This document shows positions 28,541 to 39,425 of a DNA stretch of 64,000 bases, piece after piece. The notes below the pieces were generated by a model, which was not told where the DNA came from, searched no databases, and saw nothing but the letters and a program-made list of their open reading frames with translations. The translations under genes and the position numbers were made by a program. Each line of letters starts with the position of its first letter. The stretch's first letter is position 1. The stretch is from positions 1 through 64,000 of the forward strand of contig SHZJ01000019.1 in assembly GCA_009692365.1 (NCBI GenBank). The letters run 5' to 3'. This stretch comes from Gammaproteobacteria bacterium (GTDB lineage: Bacteria > Pseudomonadota > Gammaproteobacteria > Ga0077536).

Positions 28541-29487
28541 GGTTCACGCTCGAAACTCGACTCGAGAATGCGCAGGGTTAACTGCTCGAAGGACCAGCCG
28601 ATAGCCGTCGCCGCCATCGGTACCAGCGAGTGATCGGTCATCCCGGGCACCGTATTGATTTCAATAAGCTGCGGCTGTCCACCTTCATCGAGCATGAAAT
28701 CGACCCGCCCCCAGCCGCTGGCGCCCACGGCGTTAAACGCCCGCAGACCCAAGGCTGCACAGGCCGTTTCCTGCGCCGGCGGTAAACCACAAGGGCACAG
28801 ATAACGGGTGGAATCGGCGTGGTACTTGGCCTCGTAGTCGTAGAACTCGCGTGGGGTTTCCAGCTTGATGAGGGGCAGCGTTTGGCCTTGCACGATCGCC
28901 AGGGTGTACTCACCGCCCACGACCCAGCGCTCGGCGAGTACCGCCCCATCGAGCCGACGCGCCAGGGCGATCGCCGGCGCCAGCTGCGCGGCTTGCACGA
29001 CTTTGCTGATCCCGATGCTGGAACCTTCCCGCGCCGGCTTCACTGCCAGCGGCAGCCCGAGGCGGGCGAGGATTTGCGCGGGCGTACAGGTGTCGTCAAC
29101 GACAAGAAAGTCGGGCGTCGGGAGGTTCTGGCTTTGCCAAACCTGCTTAGCGCGAATTTTGTCCATCGCCAGCGCGCAGCCCAGCACGCCGCTGCCGGTG
29201 TAGGGAATACCGGCGATACCCAGCGCACCCTGCAGTTGGCCATCCTCGCCGCCGCGACCATGGAGCGCGATGAAAACCCGGTCTGGGGCGAGGTGTAGCA
29301 AGGCGTTGAGTTGGCCGGCCCGAAAGTCCAGCGTCTGCACCGCGATGCCGGTCCGGCTTAACGCGGCCGCCACCGCCGCCCCGCTCCTGAGCGAGACTGC
29401 GCGCTCCGCCGAGTCGCCGCCCATCAGCACGACGACCCGACCGGCAGCGGCCACAATGGCAGCGTGGCTGCGCGCACTGCGGCTCAT
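28537..29487 (-). CDS. ddl: D-alanine--D-alanine ligase
   Basis: Ddl (316 residues) joins two D-alanines for the peptidoglycan stem. ATP-grasp signatures are present: VLMGGDSAERAVSLRSG, HGRGGEDGQLQG, VKPAREGSSIGISKV and the C-terminal INTVPGMTDHSLVP. It is the ddlB-type copy in the dcw cluster and overlaps both neighbours by 4 nt. Confidence 0.96.
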   Translation of the reverse strand: MSRSARSHAAIVAAAGRVVVLMGGDSAERAVSLRSGAAVAAALSRTGIAVQTLDFRAGQLNALLHLAPDRVFIALHGRGGEDGQLQGALGIAGIPYTGSGVLGCALAMDKIRAKQVWQSQNLPTPDFLVVDDTCTPAQILARLGLPLAVKPAREGSSIGISKVVQAAQLAPAIALARRLDGAVLAERWVVGGEYTLAIVQGQTLPLIKLETPREFYDYEAKYHADSTRYLCPCGLPPAQETACAALGLRAFNAVGASGWGRVDFMLDEGGQPQLIEINTVPGMTDHSLVPMAATAIGWSFEQLTLRILESSFEREP

Positions 29488-30461
29488 GGCGTGCCGCCCA
29501 GCGCAACGCGCTCGCCGACAATGCGGACTTCACTTTCCAAACACACGCCAAAGCGTTGCGCGACGCTCGCCTGGACGCTCAGCAGCAGGTCTTCGATATC
29601 GGCCGCGCTCGCCGTGCCGTCGTTGATAATAAAATTGGCGTGCTTGGGTGAGACATAAGCACCGCCCAGACGCGCCGATTTTCGCTCGGCTGCCTCGATG
29701 AGCCGGCCCGCGAAATCTCCCGGTGGATTCTTGAAAACCGAGCCGCAGCTCGGCAGTCCTAGCGGCTGTGCGGCGCTGCGTTGTGCCAGCAAAGCGCGGA
29801 CCCGACCGGCCGCCGCGGCGTCGGCATCGAGGCGCAGTATCGCGCCCACAAACCACGCTTGATTTAGGCCGTCTAGTTGGCGATAGGCCGCCTTAAATGC
29901 GGCCGCGGGTCGCCGTTGGAGGTCGCCGCCCCGGGTGATGATTTCCACCGCTTCCACCAGATCCCAAATTGCATGGCCGAAAGCCCCGGCATTCATCGCC
30001 AACGCACCCCCGATCGTCCCGGGGATCCCAGCCAGAAACTCGCCACCACCGAGCTGTCGACGGGCGGCGATTTTTGCCACTTTGGCGCAGGCCACGCCAG
30101 CGCCGACCTGCACCGTGTGATCAGCGTGCCAGGCAAGGCCGGCGCAGGCCGGCGAGAACGCGATGACCGTCCCGCGCAGGCCGCCATCGCGCACCAGCAG
30201 ATTGCTGCCCAAACCAATGGCCGTCAGCACCTCTGTGGGCGGGGCCGCGCGCAGAAACATCGCGAGGTCGGGGAGATCGGCCGGCGCGAAAAACCGTTCG
30301 GCCGCGCCGCCGGCGCGCCAACTACAATGCCGCGCCATGGGCTCCTGCACGCTCACGCGCCCGCGCAGCGGCAGGTCGCGCAGCCATGTAGGCCCCGTGG
30401 CGGGCGTGGGGCTATCGTTCATCGTCATCCTGGGGCGCTGTCGCGCTTGCGTCACGCTCAT
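29484..30461 (-). CDS. murB: UDP-N-acetylenolpyruvoylglucosamine reductase
   Basis: MurB (325 residues from this start) reduces the enolpyruvyl group made by MurA, using FAD and NADPH. FAD-binding sequence GLGSNLLVRDGG and the catalytic serine region PSCGSVFKNP are present, with the C-terminal glutamate in CLESEVRIVG. The ATG at 30461 directly abuts the murC stop, but a start at 30422 has a better ribosome site (AGGA 5 nt upstream) and may be the real one. Confidence 0.95.
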   Translation of the reverse strand: MSVTQARQRPRMTMNDSPTPATGPTWLRDLPLRGRVSVQEPMARHCSWRAGGAAERFFAPADLPDLAMFLRAAPPTEVLTAIGLGSNLLVRDGGLRGTVIAFSPACAGLAWHADHTVQVGAGVACAKVAKIAARRQLGGGEFLAGIPGTIGGALAMNAGAFGHAIWDLVEAVEIITRGGDLQRRPAAAFKAAYRQLDGLNQAWFVGAILRLDADAAAAGRVRALLAQRSAAQPLGLPSCGSVFKNPPGDFAGRLIEAAERKSARLGGAYVSPKHANFIINDGTASAADIEDLLLSVQASVAQRFGVCLESEVRIVGERVALGGTP

Positions 30462-31871
30462 TCACAGTGGCTCGAACTGCATTTTTTCGGCGATGCGGCC
30501 AATGCTGCCGGCCCCTAAGAGCAGCACCAAATCGGCCTCCTGAACCACCCCCGCCAGGGCGGTGAGCAGGGTCTCAGGGCCGGAGACAAAAACTGGATCC
30601 ACGGCGCCGCGCGCGCGAATGGAACGGCAAAGCGTGCGCGCGTCGGCCCCCGCCAACGGCTTTTCGCCGGCGCTGTAAATATCGAGTACCAGCAGCACAT
30701 CGACCGTGCTCAGCACCTCGGCGAAGTCTTCAAACAGGTCGCGGGTGCGGGTGTAGCGATGCGGCTGAAAGGCCAGCACGAGGCGCGTGCCCGCCCACGA
30801 CTCACGCGCGGTGCGGATCATCGCGGCGATTTCGCGGGGATGGTGTCCGTAGTCGTCGATCAAGGTCACCCTAACGCCCCCGATACGGGCGTGACCACGC
30901 ACCTGACAACGCCGATTCACGCCCTGAAAATTGGCTAGCGCGCGGGTGATAGCTGCATCAGAGAGGCCCAACTCACCGGCGACCGCGATCGCCGCCAAGG
31001 CATTCAAGGCGTTATGACGGCCCGGCATGTTGAGCGTCACCTGCAGGTCATCGGCGTGGTTGAGACGGCGCACGCGGAAACTCGAGCGCGTGCCGTTCAA
31101 TTGGATATCTAGCCCCTGAACGTCGGCTTCGCACTGCTGACCATAGGTCAAAACGCGGGTGTGCAAGTCGGGGATGAGGGCCGCGGCGCAGGCGTCATCG
31201 AGACAAATGACGGCCACCCCGTAAAAAGGCAGGCGACGGAAGAAATCGCGGAAACTGGCCTGCAGTCGCGCAAAATCCTGCTGATAGGTGTCCATGTGGT
31301 CGGCATCGATATTGGTCAGCACCGCGATCAATGGATTGAGCAACAAGAACGATGCGTCGCTCTCGTCGGCTTCGGCCACCAGATAATGCCCGGTGCCTAA
31401 GCGGGCGTGCGAGTCGGCGCTGTGCAGCAGCCCGCCGATGACGAAAGTGGGGTCCAGACCGCCTTCCGCGAGCACGCTGGCCACCAGACTCGTGGTGGTT
31501 GTTTTGCCGTGCGTCCCAGCGATCGCAATGCCCCGCCGAAAGCGCATTAATTCGGCCAACATCTCGGCGCGGGGCACGCTGGGGATACGGCGCGCACGCG
31601 CCGCCGCGAGCTCCACATTGTCCGGGGCGATGGCGCTGGAGTAGACCACGACATCAGCCTGCTGCACGTTCTCGGCGCGGTGGCCGATGTCGATGACGAT
31701 GCCCAAGCGCACCAGTTGTTCGGTCATGCGATTGGCCGCTTGGTCCGACCCCGACACGACATAGTCGAGATTGTGCAGCACTTGGGCGATACCACCCATG
31801 CCGGCGCCACCAATCCCAACGAAATGAATGCACCGCACGTTGTGCATGGGCAGCGTGTTTAAGTTATCCAT
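30462..31871 (-). CDS. murC: UDP-N-acetylmuramate--L-alanine ligase
   Basis: MurC (469 residues) adds L-alanine to UDP-MurNAc, the first amino acid of the stem peptide. The N-terminal Rossmann motif [15 protein letters not shown], the ATP loop [15 protein letters not shown] and the Mur ligase region [12 protein letters not shown] are all intact. I take the ATG at 31871, which overlaps murG by 8 nt; ATG at 31847 is an alternative. Neither has a visible Shine-Dalgarno, so coupling to murG is likely. Confidence 0.96.
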   Translation of the reverse strand: MDNLNTLPMHNVRCIHFVGIGGAGMGGIAQVLHNLDYVVSGSDQAANRMTEQLVRLGIVIDIGHRAENVQQADVVVYSSAIAPDNVELAAARARRIPSVPRAEMLAELMRFRRGIAIAGTHGKTTTTSLVASVLAEGGLDPTFVIGGLLHSADSHARLGTGHYLVAEADESDASFLLLNPLIAVLTNIDADHMDTYQQDFARLQASFRDFFRRLPFYGVAVICLDDACAAALIPDLHTRVLTYGQQCEADVQGLDIQLNGTRSSFRVRRLNHADDLQVTLNMPGRHNALNALAAIAVAGELGLSDAAITRALANFQGVNRRCQVRGHARIGGVRVTLIDDYGHHPREIAAMIRTARESWAGTRLVLAFQPHRYTRTRDLFEDFAEVLSTVDVLLVLDIYSAGEKPLAGADARTLCRSIRARGAVDPVFVSGPETLLTALAGVVQEADLVLLLGAGSIGRIAEKMQFEPL

Positions 31872-32937
31872 GGAGGAGGTCCAGACAGTGCGCGGCCACT
31901 GCTTGGGCGGCCTCCGGGCGAGCCAGCGCTCGGGCGCGCTCGGCCATCGCCAGCAGACCCGCCCGGTCACGCTGCCAAGCGTCCAGCCGCCGCGCGAGAT
32001 CGGCCGCGCGCAGCGTCGCCTCGGGCAGCAGCACCGCGGCCCCAGCGGCGGCCAAATAACGGGCGTTAGCGGTTTGATGGTCGTCCACCGCGGCGGGGAA
32101 AGGCACCAGTACGGCGGGCAGACCGGCGGCGGCCAGTTCGGCCACGGTCATGGCCCCGGCCCGACAGATCGCCACATCCGCCCAGGCATAGGCGCCGGGC
32201 ATGTCCTCGATATAAGAGTCGATGCGGGCGGCGATGCCGGCCCGGCTGTAGGCCGCGCGGGTCGACACCAGATCTACCTCGCCGGTTTGATGCCAGACCT
32301 CGACGACGCCCGCCGCCACCGCAGCGAACGCCTCGGGCAACAGCTGGTTGAGTCGATGCGCGCCCCGGCTGCCCCCCATGACGAGCACGCGCAGCGTGGT
32401 GTCTGCGCGGGGCGGGGCGGGGCGCGCCGTCATCTGCGCGATGGCTGCGCGCAGCGGATTACCGGTGACCAGCGCCGCCACTCGCTCAGCAAAACTATGC
32501 GGATAGGCCTGCAGCACCCGGGTCGCCAGTCGGCTCAAGCAACGGTTGGTGAGTCCCGCCAGCGCATTTTGCTCGTGGATGACCAGCGGCCGGCGCAGTA
32601 ACCAGGCGGCAAACCCACCCGGGCCACTGACAAAGCCGCCCATGCCCAGCACCACGCCCGGTCTAAAGCGCCAAATAATCCGCAGCGCTTGGGCGGTGGC
32701 CACGCCCAACATCAAGGGCGCCAGCAGCCAGCCCAGCCAGCCACGGCCGCGCAATCCAGACACCCAGATAGTCAACAGTTCGATGCCATGGGCCGGCACG
32801 ATGCGTTGCTCCAGGCCGCGTGCCGAACCCAGCCACGCCAGCGCGATCCCACGCGCCCGTAAAATCTCTGCCACCGCGAGCGCCGGGTAGATATGTCCGC
32901 CCGTACCACCCGCCAGAATTAGCACGCGCTCAGTCAT
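31864..32937 (-). CDS. murG: undecaprenyl-PP-MurNAc-pentapeptide N-acetylglucosaminyltransferase
   Basis: MurG (357 residues) adds GlcNAc to lipid I to make lipid II on the cytoplasmic face of the membrane. The GT-B fold signatures [19 protein letters not shown] and [10 protein letters not shown] are visible. I chose the ATG at 32937, overlapping the ftsW stop, because the family starts just before VLILAGG; the longer frame upstream lies inside ftsW. Confidence 0.96.
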   Translation of the reverse strand: MTERVLILAGGTGGHIYPALAVAEILRARGIALAWLGSARGLEQRIVPAHGIELLTIWVSGLRGRGWLGWLLAPLMLGVATAQALRIIWRFRPGVVLGMGGFVSGPGGFAAWLLRRPLVIHEQNALAGLTNRCLSRLATRVLQAYPHSFAERVAALVTGNPLRAAIAQMTARPAPPRADTTLRVLVMGGSRGAHRLNQLLPEAFAAVAAGVVEVWHQTGEVDLVSTRAAYSRAGIAARIDSYIEDMPGAYAWADVAICRAGAMTVAELAAAGLPAVLVPFPAAVDDHQTANARYLAAAGAAVLLPEATLRAADLARRLDAWQRDRAGLLAMAERARALARPEAAQAVAAHCLDLLHG

Positions 32938-34132
32938 GGGCGAGGCTCTCCTCGGGGGGCGCGGGTGGCGGTGCTGGGATCTGCGCCGACACGCGGGTTT
33001 CGTAAGACACGCGCAGCACGATGGCAAGCGCGCAGCACAGCACGATGGTGCTGTTGCTGCCGTAGCTGATAAACGGCAGGGTCAAACCCTTGGTGGGCAA
33101 AAAGCCCAGGTTCACGCCGATATTGATATACGCCTCCACCCCGATGAGCGTGGCGAAGCCATAGGCGAGATTGGCGCCATAGGGCAGGCCAGCCTCTTCG
33201 GCACGCGCGCCGACGAGAAACATGCGCCAGACGAAAAACAGGTAGAGAAAGATGACCAGCAAGGTGCCGACGAAGCCGAGTTCCTCGCCGATCACTGCAA
33301 AAATAAAGTCGGTGTGGACCTCGGGGAGATAAAATAGTTTTTGCACGCTGTTGCCCAAGCCAGTGCCTAGCCACTCGCCGCGCCCGAAGGCAATGAGCGA
33401 TTGGGTAAGCTGATAGCCGCTGGTGAGTTCGTGCTCCCAGGGGTTCTGGAAAGTCAGCACGCGCTGCCAGCGGTAGGGCTCAATTTTGATCAGGCCGTAA
33501 ATAAGGAACGGCGCGGCGCTGGCGGGCGCTAGAAAGGTGCGCAGCGGCACGCCACCCAACCACACCATGATTAGCACCGTGGCCGTGAGGACCACGGTCG
33601 TGCCCATATCGGGTTCGCACAGCAACAAACCGGCAATCACTGCCAACACGCACAGGGGCTTGATGAACCCCCAGAGCTTTTCTTCCACCTGCGTGCGGTG
33701 CCGCACGAGGTAGGCGGCGAGATACACGATGATCGCAAGTTTGGCGACTTCCGAGGCCTGCACCGTGAAGTAGCCAAACGAGACCCACCGCATGCTGCCG
33801 TTGACCTTATGACCCAAGCCCGGCACTAGCACCGCAATCAGCAGGGCAAGTCCGATGAGCAGGCCCGTGCTACTCCACTGCATCAAGCGGGTCAGGCCCA
33901 AGCGGAATAGGCCATAGCCCAACGCCCCGCCGAGGGTCAGGGCCTCGAGTTGCCGCACGAAGTAATACAGTTCAAAACCATGGCCGCGCGCGGCGATCGA
34001 TATCGACGCCGACGCCACCATTACCAGCCCCAGGCAAATGAGCGTCGCCAGTGCCGCCAACAACCAGAAGTCGACGGGCAGGGAGGCGGCCATGGCGCGC
34101 GCTGGGACAGGTGCTGGGGTGGCCGGGTTCAT
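32930..34132 (-). CDS. ftsW: SEDS peptidoglycan polymerase FtsW
   Basis: FtsW (400 residues) is the septal SEDS glycosyltransferase that works with FtsI. About ten membrane segments are seen from LLAALATLICLGLVMVAS onward, along with the SEDS signature near the end (NIGVNLGFLPTKGLTLPFISYGSNS, split here in description at residues about 345-370). It overlaps murD by 4 nt and murG by 8 nt. Confidence 0.96.
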   Translation of the reverse strand: MNPATPAPVPARAMAASLPVDFWLLAALATLICLGLVMVASASISIAARGHGFELYYFVRQLEALTLGGALGYGLFRLGLTRLMQWSSTGLLIGLALLIAVLVPGLGHKVNGSMRWVSFGYFTVQASEVAKLAIIVYLAAYLVRHRTQVEEKLWGFIKPLCVLAVIAGLLLCEPDMGTTVVLTATVLIMVWLGGVPLRTFLAPASAAPFLIYGLIKIEPYRWQRVLTFQNPWEHELTSGYQLTQSLIAFGRGEWLGTGLGNSVQKLFYLPEVHTDFIFAVIGEELGFVGTLLVIFLYLFFVWRMFLVGARAEEAGLPYGANLAYGFATLIGVEAYINIGVNLGFLPTKGLTLPFISYGSNSTIVLCCALAIVLRVSYETRVSAQIPAPPPAPPEESLAHD

Positions 34133-35502
34133 GCGCCGAGCACCTCGTGCACCGCCGCGGCAAACACCCGCCCGCGATGCTGGTAGTTATCGAACATATC
34201 TAGGCTCGCGCAGGCGGGACTAAGGAGCACCGCCTCCCCCGGACGCACGGCGGCGGCCGCCAAGCGCACGGCCGCGGGCAAATCGTCGGCCAGTTGCACC
34301 GCGACCAAATCGCCGATGGCGGCGGCGAGGAGGGGCGCGTCTTCGCCCAGCAGTATCGCCGTGTGGACGCGGCCGGTGAGCGCCGGCCGGAGTTCGCGAA
34401 AATCAGCACCCTTGCCCTGCCCGCCGGCGATGAGTACGCCGCCACGCCCGCTCAGCAGGCCTTCGATCGCGGCACTGGCGGCGCCGATGTTGGTGCCTTT
34501 GGAGTCGTCGTACCAGTCCACGCCCGCCCGCGACGCGATCCGCCGGGCACGGTGTTCCAGACCGGCGAAAGCGGCCAGCGCGGCGCACTGTGCGGCCCGC
34601 GGCACGTCTAGACAGTCGGTGATAGCGAAGGCCGCCAGCGCGTTGAACTCGTTGTGCCGCCCCGCGAGTTGGAAACCACTGCACGCGATCAGTGGCTGCG
34701 AGCCGCGTTGGAGCCAACGCTCACCGGCCCGCAACGCCACGTGATACTCGGCCGTGTGACCCTGCGAACCCACCCAACTGACGGCGGCACCCGGCGGCGC
34801 TAACGCCGCCACCGCGGGGTCATCGGCATTGAGCACCAAGTGCTTGGCCCCGCGCAGGATGCGGGCTTTGGCATCGCGATAGGCCGCAAAACTACCGTGC
34901 CGATCGAGATGGTCGGCGGAGAGATTCAGCACGCAGGCGACTTCAAGACCCAACGCAGTCGCCAGTTCCAACTGGAAACTCGATAGCTCCAGCAGGTAAT
35001 AGTCTGGTGTGGCGCCGGCGAGTAACGCCAACGCCGGGGTGCCCAAATTACCGCCCGCCTGCACGGTCCAACCGGCGGCCTCCAGCATTTGCCACACCAA
35101 GGTAGTGACGGTGCTCTTACCGTTGGAGCCCGTGACGCCGAGCACTGGGGCGGTGGCGGCGCGCCGGAAAAGTTCGACGTCGCCCACCAAGACCGACCCG
35201 GCGGTCACCGCGCCGCGCAGTGCCGGGTGGTCTAGCGGTACGCCGGGACTCACCGCGATGTGGGAATAGCCGGCGAGGCTGGTCGCGGACAGCGTGCCGC
35301 AACGGCACTCGATCGCGGGCGACAAGGCCTGCACCGCCGCGCGGGCCGGTGGCTCGGCCCGGGTATCCACGCACAGCAGTTGCGCCACGCGCGGCGCCAA
35401 ATAGCGCGCCAGCGACAAACCGGTGGCGCCTAACCCAAAGACGGCCCAGCGCTGGCCCTCAAAGTGGGCCGCCGACCCCGCTTGGGCAGGCTGAATGCTC
35501 AT
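34129..35502 (-). CDS. murD: UDP-N-acetylmuramoylalanine--D-glutamate ligase
   Basis: MurD (457 residues) adds D-glutamate to the stem peptide. The N-terminal [17 protein letters not shown] loop [15 protein letters not shown] and C-terminal ligase motif [19 protein letters not shown] are conserved. It overlaps mraY by 4 nt and ftsW by 4 nt. Confidence 0.96.
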   Translation of the reverse strand: MSIQPAQAGSAAHFEGQRWAVFGLGATGLSLARYLAPRVAQLLCVDTRAEPPARAAVQALSPAIECRCGTLSATSLAGYSHIAVSPGVPLDHPALRGAVTAGSVLVGDVELFRRAATAPVLGVTGSNGKSTVTTLVWQMLEAAGWTVQAGGNLGTPALALLAGATPDYYLLELSSFQLELATALGLEVACVLNLSADHLDRHGSFAAYRDAKARILRGAKHLVLNADDPAVAALAPPGAAVSWVGSQGHTAEYHVALRAGERWLQRGSQPLIACSGFQLAGRHNEFNALAAFAITDCLDVPRAAQCAALAAFAGLEHRARRIASRAGVDWYDDSKGTNIGAASAAIEGLLSGRGGVLIAGGQGKGADFRELRPALTGRVHTAILLGEDAPLLAAAIGDLVAVQLADDLPAAVRLAAAAVRPGEAVLLSPACASLDMFDNYQHRGRVFAAAVHEVLGA

Positions 35503-36581
35503 CGCAGTTTCAGGGTCGCAAGGCCGGTGAGGACCAACACCACGGTCACGATCCAGAAGCGCACGATCACCCGCGGCTCGGGCCAGCCCTTGAGTTCAAA
35601 ATGATGATGGAGGGGCGCCATGCGAAAAATCCGGCGACCGGTGAGCTTAAACGAAGCGACCTGCAAAATGACCGAGACGGTTTCCATCACGAACACGCCG
35701 CCCATCACAAACAACACCAATTCTTGGCGCACCACCACCGCGACGATGCCCAGCGCAGCCCCCAGCGCCAGCGCGCCGATGTCGCCCATGAAAATCTGCG
35801 CGGGATAAGTGTTGAACCACAAAAAGCCCAGTCCCGAGCCCACCATGGCGCCGCAGAAAATACACATCTCACCCACCCCCGCGACGTAGGGCACGCCGAG
35901 ATAGTGGGAAAACTTCACATTGCCGGTAACGTAAGCAAAAACCACGAGGGCACCCGCCACCAGCACGGTGGGCAAGATGGCCAGTCCATCCAGACCATCG
36001 GTCAGGTTAACGGCGTTGCTGGTGCCGACGATCACAAAATACGTGGTGGCGAGGTAGAACAAGCCGAGGTCGACCGCCACCCCTTTAAAAAAGGGCACGA
36101 TGAGTTGGGTTTCGGTGGGGCTGATAGCGGCACGGTAAAGCACGCTCGCCGCGGCCAACGCCACGCAAGACTGCCAAAAATATTTGTGCTTGGCCGCCAG
36201 ACCTTTGGAGGTTTTACGGACGATCTTGAGGTAGTCGTCAAACCATCCGATGAGGCCAAAACACAGGGTGGTCACCAGCACCGGCCACACAAAGCGGTTC
36301 GCTAGATTGCTCCACAACAAGGTGCTGATGGTGATCGAGATCAAAATCAGCAGACCGCCCATGGTGGGCGTGCCTGCTTTGGCGAGATGCGATTTCGGGC
36401 CATCGTCCCGGACCTGCTGGCCGATCTGATGGCCGACGAAACGCCGGATCATCGCCGGTCCCACCCACAGCGCGATAAACAGCGCGGTCAGCGCGGCCAA
36501 AATGCTGCGCAAAGTCAAATACTGGAACACGCGGAAGCCCGAGTGGAATTGCGCCAAATAATCGGCCAGCCACATCAGCAT
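35499..36581 (-). CDS. mraY: phospho-N-acetylmuramoyl-pentapeptide transferase
   Basis: MraY (360 residues) transfers the phospho-MurNAc-pentapeptide to undecaprenyl phosphate, making lipid I. Ten membrane segments and the catalytic acidic motifs are seen: [19 protein letters not shown] and [11 protein letters not shown], plus [12 protein letters not shown] near the end. It overlaps murF by 7 nt and murD by 4 nt. Confidence 0.97.
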   Translation of the reverse strand: MLMWLADYLAQFHSGFRVFQYLTLRSILAALTALFIALWVGPAMIRRFVGHQIGQQVRDDGPKSHLAKAGTPTMGGLLILISITISTLLWSNLANRFVWPVLVTTLCFGLIGWFDDYLKIVRKTSKGLAAKHKYFWQSCVALAAASVLYRAAISPTETQLIVPFFKGVAVDLGLFYLATTYFVIVGTSNAVNLTDGLDGLAILPTVLVAGALVVFAYVTGNVKFSHYLGVPYVAGVGEMCIFCGAMVGSGLGFLWFNTYPAQIFMGDIGALALGAALGIVAVVVRQELVLFVMGGVFVMETVSVILQVASFKLTGRRIFRMAPLHHHFELKGWPEPRVIVRFWIVTVVLVLTGLATLKLR

Positions 36582-37933
36582 GTGGGCACCACCGGCGGCG
36601 CTAGCAGGGCCGCGACTAGGAGGTCGATTTGCATCGAGCGGGACCCTTTGGCGAGGAGCGTGACCCCCGCAGTGTCGAGGTCACGCAAGCCCTCCAGCGC
36701 CGCCGCACGGCTGGCAAACGCTTGCGCCCCGGCACCAAAAGCTGCCGCCGCCAGGGCCGCTAGCGGGCCGACGCTAAACAGCCGCTCGACCCCCGCCGCG
36801 CGCGCAGCCTGACCCGCGGCGCGGTGGGCGGCCTCGCTGGCACTACCCAACTCGCCCATATCACCCACCAGCAGCCAGCGCGGCGCGGGCTGCGCGGCGA
36901 GCAGCGCCAAGGCGGCGGCGAGCGAGGCGGGATTCGCGTTGTAGGTGTCGTCGATGACGGTCAAGCCCGCGCGCCCGTGGCGCACCGTGAGCCGACCTTT
37001 CACGGGCGCGGCCGACTCCAAGCCACGCACGATGGCCGCCAGCGGCACCTCCAGCGCTAGCCCGACGGCGGCCGCCGCCAACGCATTGCGCACGTTGTGC
37101 CGACCATCGAACGGCAGATGGACCGGCGCGGCACGGCCGGCGAGGCGAAGCGTGAAATAGGTGCCCTCGCCCAGTGCCCCAGGGCTTACCTCGCAGGCCG
37201 AGACCTGCGCGGGGTGGTCCAGACCAAAAGTCAGCGTGCGGGCCGCGCCCGCGACCTGCCGCCACTGGTTGTGGTAAACATCGTCCGCGTTTAGCACCGC
37301 CGTACCCGCCGCGCCCAGTTGGGCATAAATCTCACCTTTGGCGCGCGCCACCCCAGCCAGATCGCCAAAACCCGCTAGATGCGCCGCGCTGCACATCGTG
37401 ACCAGCGCCACACTCGGCTCGGCGATGGCCACCAGTTCACGGATGTCCTGCGGGCGATTCGCGCCCATCTCTACCACCGCATAGCGATGCTCGGCGGCGA
37501 GTTGGAACAGGGTCTGGGGCACCCCAATGTCGTTGTTGAGATTGCCCTGCGTGGCCAGCGTGGGTCCCTGCTGACGCAGGATGCTGGCGATCATTTCCTT
37601 GGTGGTCGTTTTGCCGTTGCTGCCCGTCACGGCGACGAGCGCCAAGTCATGCGCACGCCGCCACGCCCGCGCCAAATCGCCCAAGGCGCGCCGCGTATCA
37701 GCGACGACGACCTGTGGGCAGGCGGTCGTGCACTCGCGCGATAGCAGCACCCCTGCGGCGTTGGCGGCGGCGTCTAGGTAGTCGTGGGCGTCGAAGTGCT
37801 CGCCCTTGAGGGCCACAAATAATTGGCCGGCGGCGAGCGTGCGGGTGTCGGTGCTGATCCCGTGGTAATGGGCGGCGCCGCGCACCTGGCCGTGGGTGTG
37901 AGTCGCGACCTGCGCCAACGTGCCGTTAATCAT
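36575..37933 (-). CDS. murF: UDP-N-acetylmuramoyl-tripeptide--D-alanyl-D-alanine ligase
   Basis: MurF (452 residues) adds the D-Ala-D-Ala dipeptide made by Ddl, completing the UDP-linked pentapeptide. ATP loop [15 protein letters not shown] and the Mur ligase [15 protein letters not shown] motif are intact. It overlaps murE by 8 nt. Confidence 0.96.
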   Translation of the reverse strand: MINGTLAQVATHTHGQVRGAAHYHGISTDTRTLAAGQLFVALKGEHFDAHDYLDAAANAAGVLLSRECTTACPQVVVADTRRALGDLARAWRRAHDLALVAVTGSNGKTTTKEMIASILRQQGPTLATQGNLNNDIGVPQTLFQLAAEHRYAVVEMGANRPQDIRELVAIAEPSVALVTMCSAAHLAGFGDLAGVARAKGEIYAQLGAAGTAVLNADDVYHNQWRQVAGAARTLTFGLDHPAQVSACEVSPGALGEGTYFTLRLAGRAAPVHLPFDGRHNVRNALAAAAVGLALEVPLAAIVRGLESAAPVKGRLTVRHGRAGLTVIDDTYNANPASLAAALALLAAQPAPRWLLVGDMGELGSASEAAHRAAGQAARAAGVERLFSVGPLAALAAAAFGAGAQAFASRAAALEGLRDLDTAGVTLLAKGSRSMQIDLLVAALLAPPVVPTC

Positions 37934-39425
37934 GGGTGCGCGCCATTAGCAGGCTACGGGCCAGAGCGGCATCGTCGAAGGGTCGCACGCAGCGCCCCGT
38001 GATCTGGGTGGACTCGTGCCCTTTACCGGCGATGAGCACCACATCTTGGGCGCTCGCCAGCGCAATGGCGTGGGCGATCGCCGCCGCCCGGTCGGGCACA
38101 AAAAGCGCCAAGGCCGGCTGGCGCATCCCCGCTTTAATCTGCGCGGCGATGGCCTGCGGGTCTTCGCTGCGAGGATTGTCGCTGGTCAGGATGGTGTGGT
38201 CGGCGAGCGACTCGGCCAACGCGCCCATCGGTCCGCGTTTGCTGTGATCGCGGTCCCCGCCGCAACCAAAAACGCAAATGAGCCGGGCCGTGTCGGGCGT
38301 TCTGAGCGCGCGTAAAACCCGTGCAAGGCTGTCGGGCGAGTGGGCGTAGTCGACATACACCAGCGGGCTGCCCGGCGGGCCTGCGATTAATTCCATCCGC
38401 CCGCGAATGGGGTCGGCCTGTGACAGCGCCGCGGCGGCGGCGTCGCAGGGGCTCCCAGCGACCATCAGCACCGTGAGGGCGGCGAGCAAATTTTGCGCGT
38501 TGAAATCCCCAATCAAGGGGCTGGTCAGCGACACCTCTCCTTGCCAGGTGCGTACCCGCAGGACCAAACCGGCGCGCGCGGTGGTCACGGCCAAGGCGTG
38601 CACGTCCGCCGACGGCCCCTGCGGGTCGGTACTATAGGTGTATAGGCGCACGGTCGACGCCAGCGCTGCGCGCACCTGCACGGCGTAGGCGTCATCGAGA
38701 TTGAGGATCGCGACCGCTAAGCCGGGATGTTGGAACAAGCGCTGCTTAGCCGCGCCATAGGCGGCCAGGGTGCCGTGATAATCCAGATGGTCGTGGCCCA
38801 AGCCGGTGAACACCGCGACCGCGATCGCAAGGTGATCCAGACGGCCCTGACTGAGCGCGTGCGATGAGGCCTCCAGCGCCACATGGCGCGTACCGGCCGC
38901 CGCCAGACGCGCCAGATTGCGCTGCAGGGTGACCGGATCTGGGGTGGTATTCGGGCCTGCCTCCAGCGCCTCGAGCGCGCCATAGCCCAAGGTGCCGAAG
39001 TATCCACTGCTGCCGTGGAGCGTCCGCCACGCCTGCGCGCACAGATGCGCGACGCTCGTTTTCCCGTTGGTGCCCGTGACCGCCACGAGGGTCATCCCGT
39101 GCGCCGGAAATTGATAGAAACGGCTGGCGATCAATCCCACGTGGGTGCGCAGATCCCGGAGCCCCAACACCGGAACGTCGAGTTGGGGCAAAAGGTCCGC
39201 AGACTCCATCAAGACCGCGCAGGCACCCGCCGCTGCCGCCTCTCGCACATATCGCGCACCGTCTTCGTGGGTTCCCGCGTAGGCCAAAAAAACATCACCA
39301 GATTTCACCAGACGGCTGTCGATGGCCAGCCCCGTGACCGTGCAATCCATCCCCGTGGGAAGCACCGTCAGGTCCTGGAGCAAGGTCGATAGGCGCATGA
39401 CGGGCAAGTTGAGGGCAGCCATCAT
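37926..39425 (-). CDS. murE: UDP-N-acetylmuramoyl-L-alanyl-D-glutamate--diaminopimelate ligase
   Basis: MurE (499 residues) adds the third amino acid of the stem. The ATP loop VTGTNGKTSVAHLCA and the motif DNPRSEDP, which marks specificity for meso-diaminopimelate, are present, as expected of a Gram-negative cell wall. The start overlaps ftsI by 4 nt. Confidence 0.96.
   Translation of the reverse strand: MMAALNLPVMRLSTLLQDLTVLPTGMDCTVTGLAIDSRLVKSGDVFLAYAGTHEDGARYVREAAAAGACAVLMESADLLPQLDVPVLGLRDLRTHVGLIASRFYQFPAHGMTLVAVTGTNGKTSVAHLCAQAWRTLHGSSGYFGTLGYGALEALEAGPNTTPDPVTLQRNLARLAAAGTRHVALEASSHALSQGRLDHLAIAVAVFTGLGHDHLDYHGTLAAYGAAKQRLFQHPGLAVAILNLDDAYAVQVRAALASTVRLYTYSTDPQGPSADVHALAVTTARAGLVLRVRTWQGEVSLTSPLIGDFNAQNLLAALTVLMVAGSPCDAAAAALSQADPIRGRMELIAGPPGSPLVYVDYAHSPDSLARVLRALRTPDTARLICVFGCGGDRDHSKRGPMGALAESLADHTILTSDNPRSEDPQAIAAQIKAGMRQPALALFVPDRAAAIAHAIALASAQDVVLIAGKGHESTQITGRCVRPFDDAALARSLLMARTHD

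Noticed and set aside
27714-28547. 277-codon frame overlapping ftsQ on the same strand
   Set aside because: The sister frame carries a recognisable FtsQ with membrane helix and POTRA domain.
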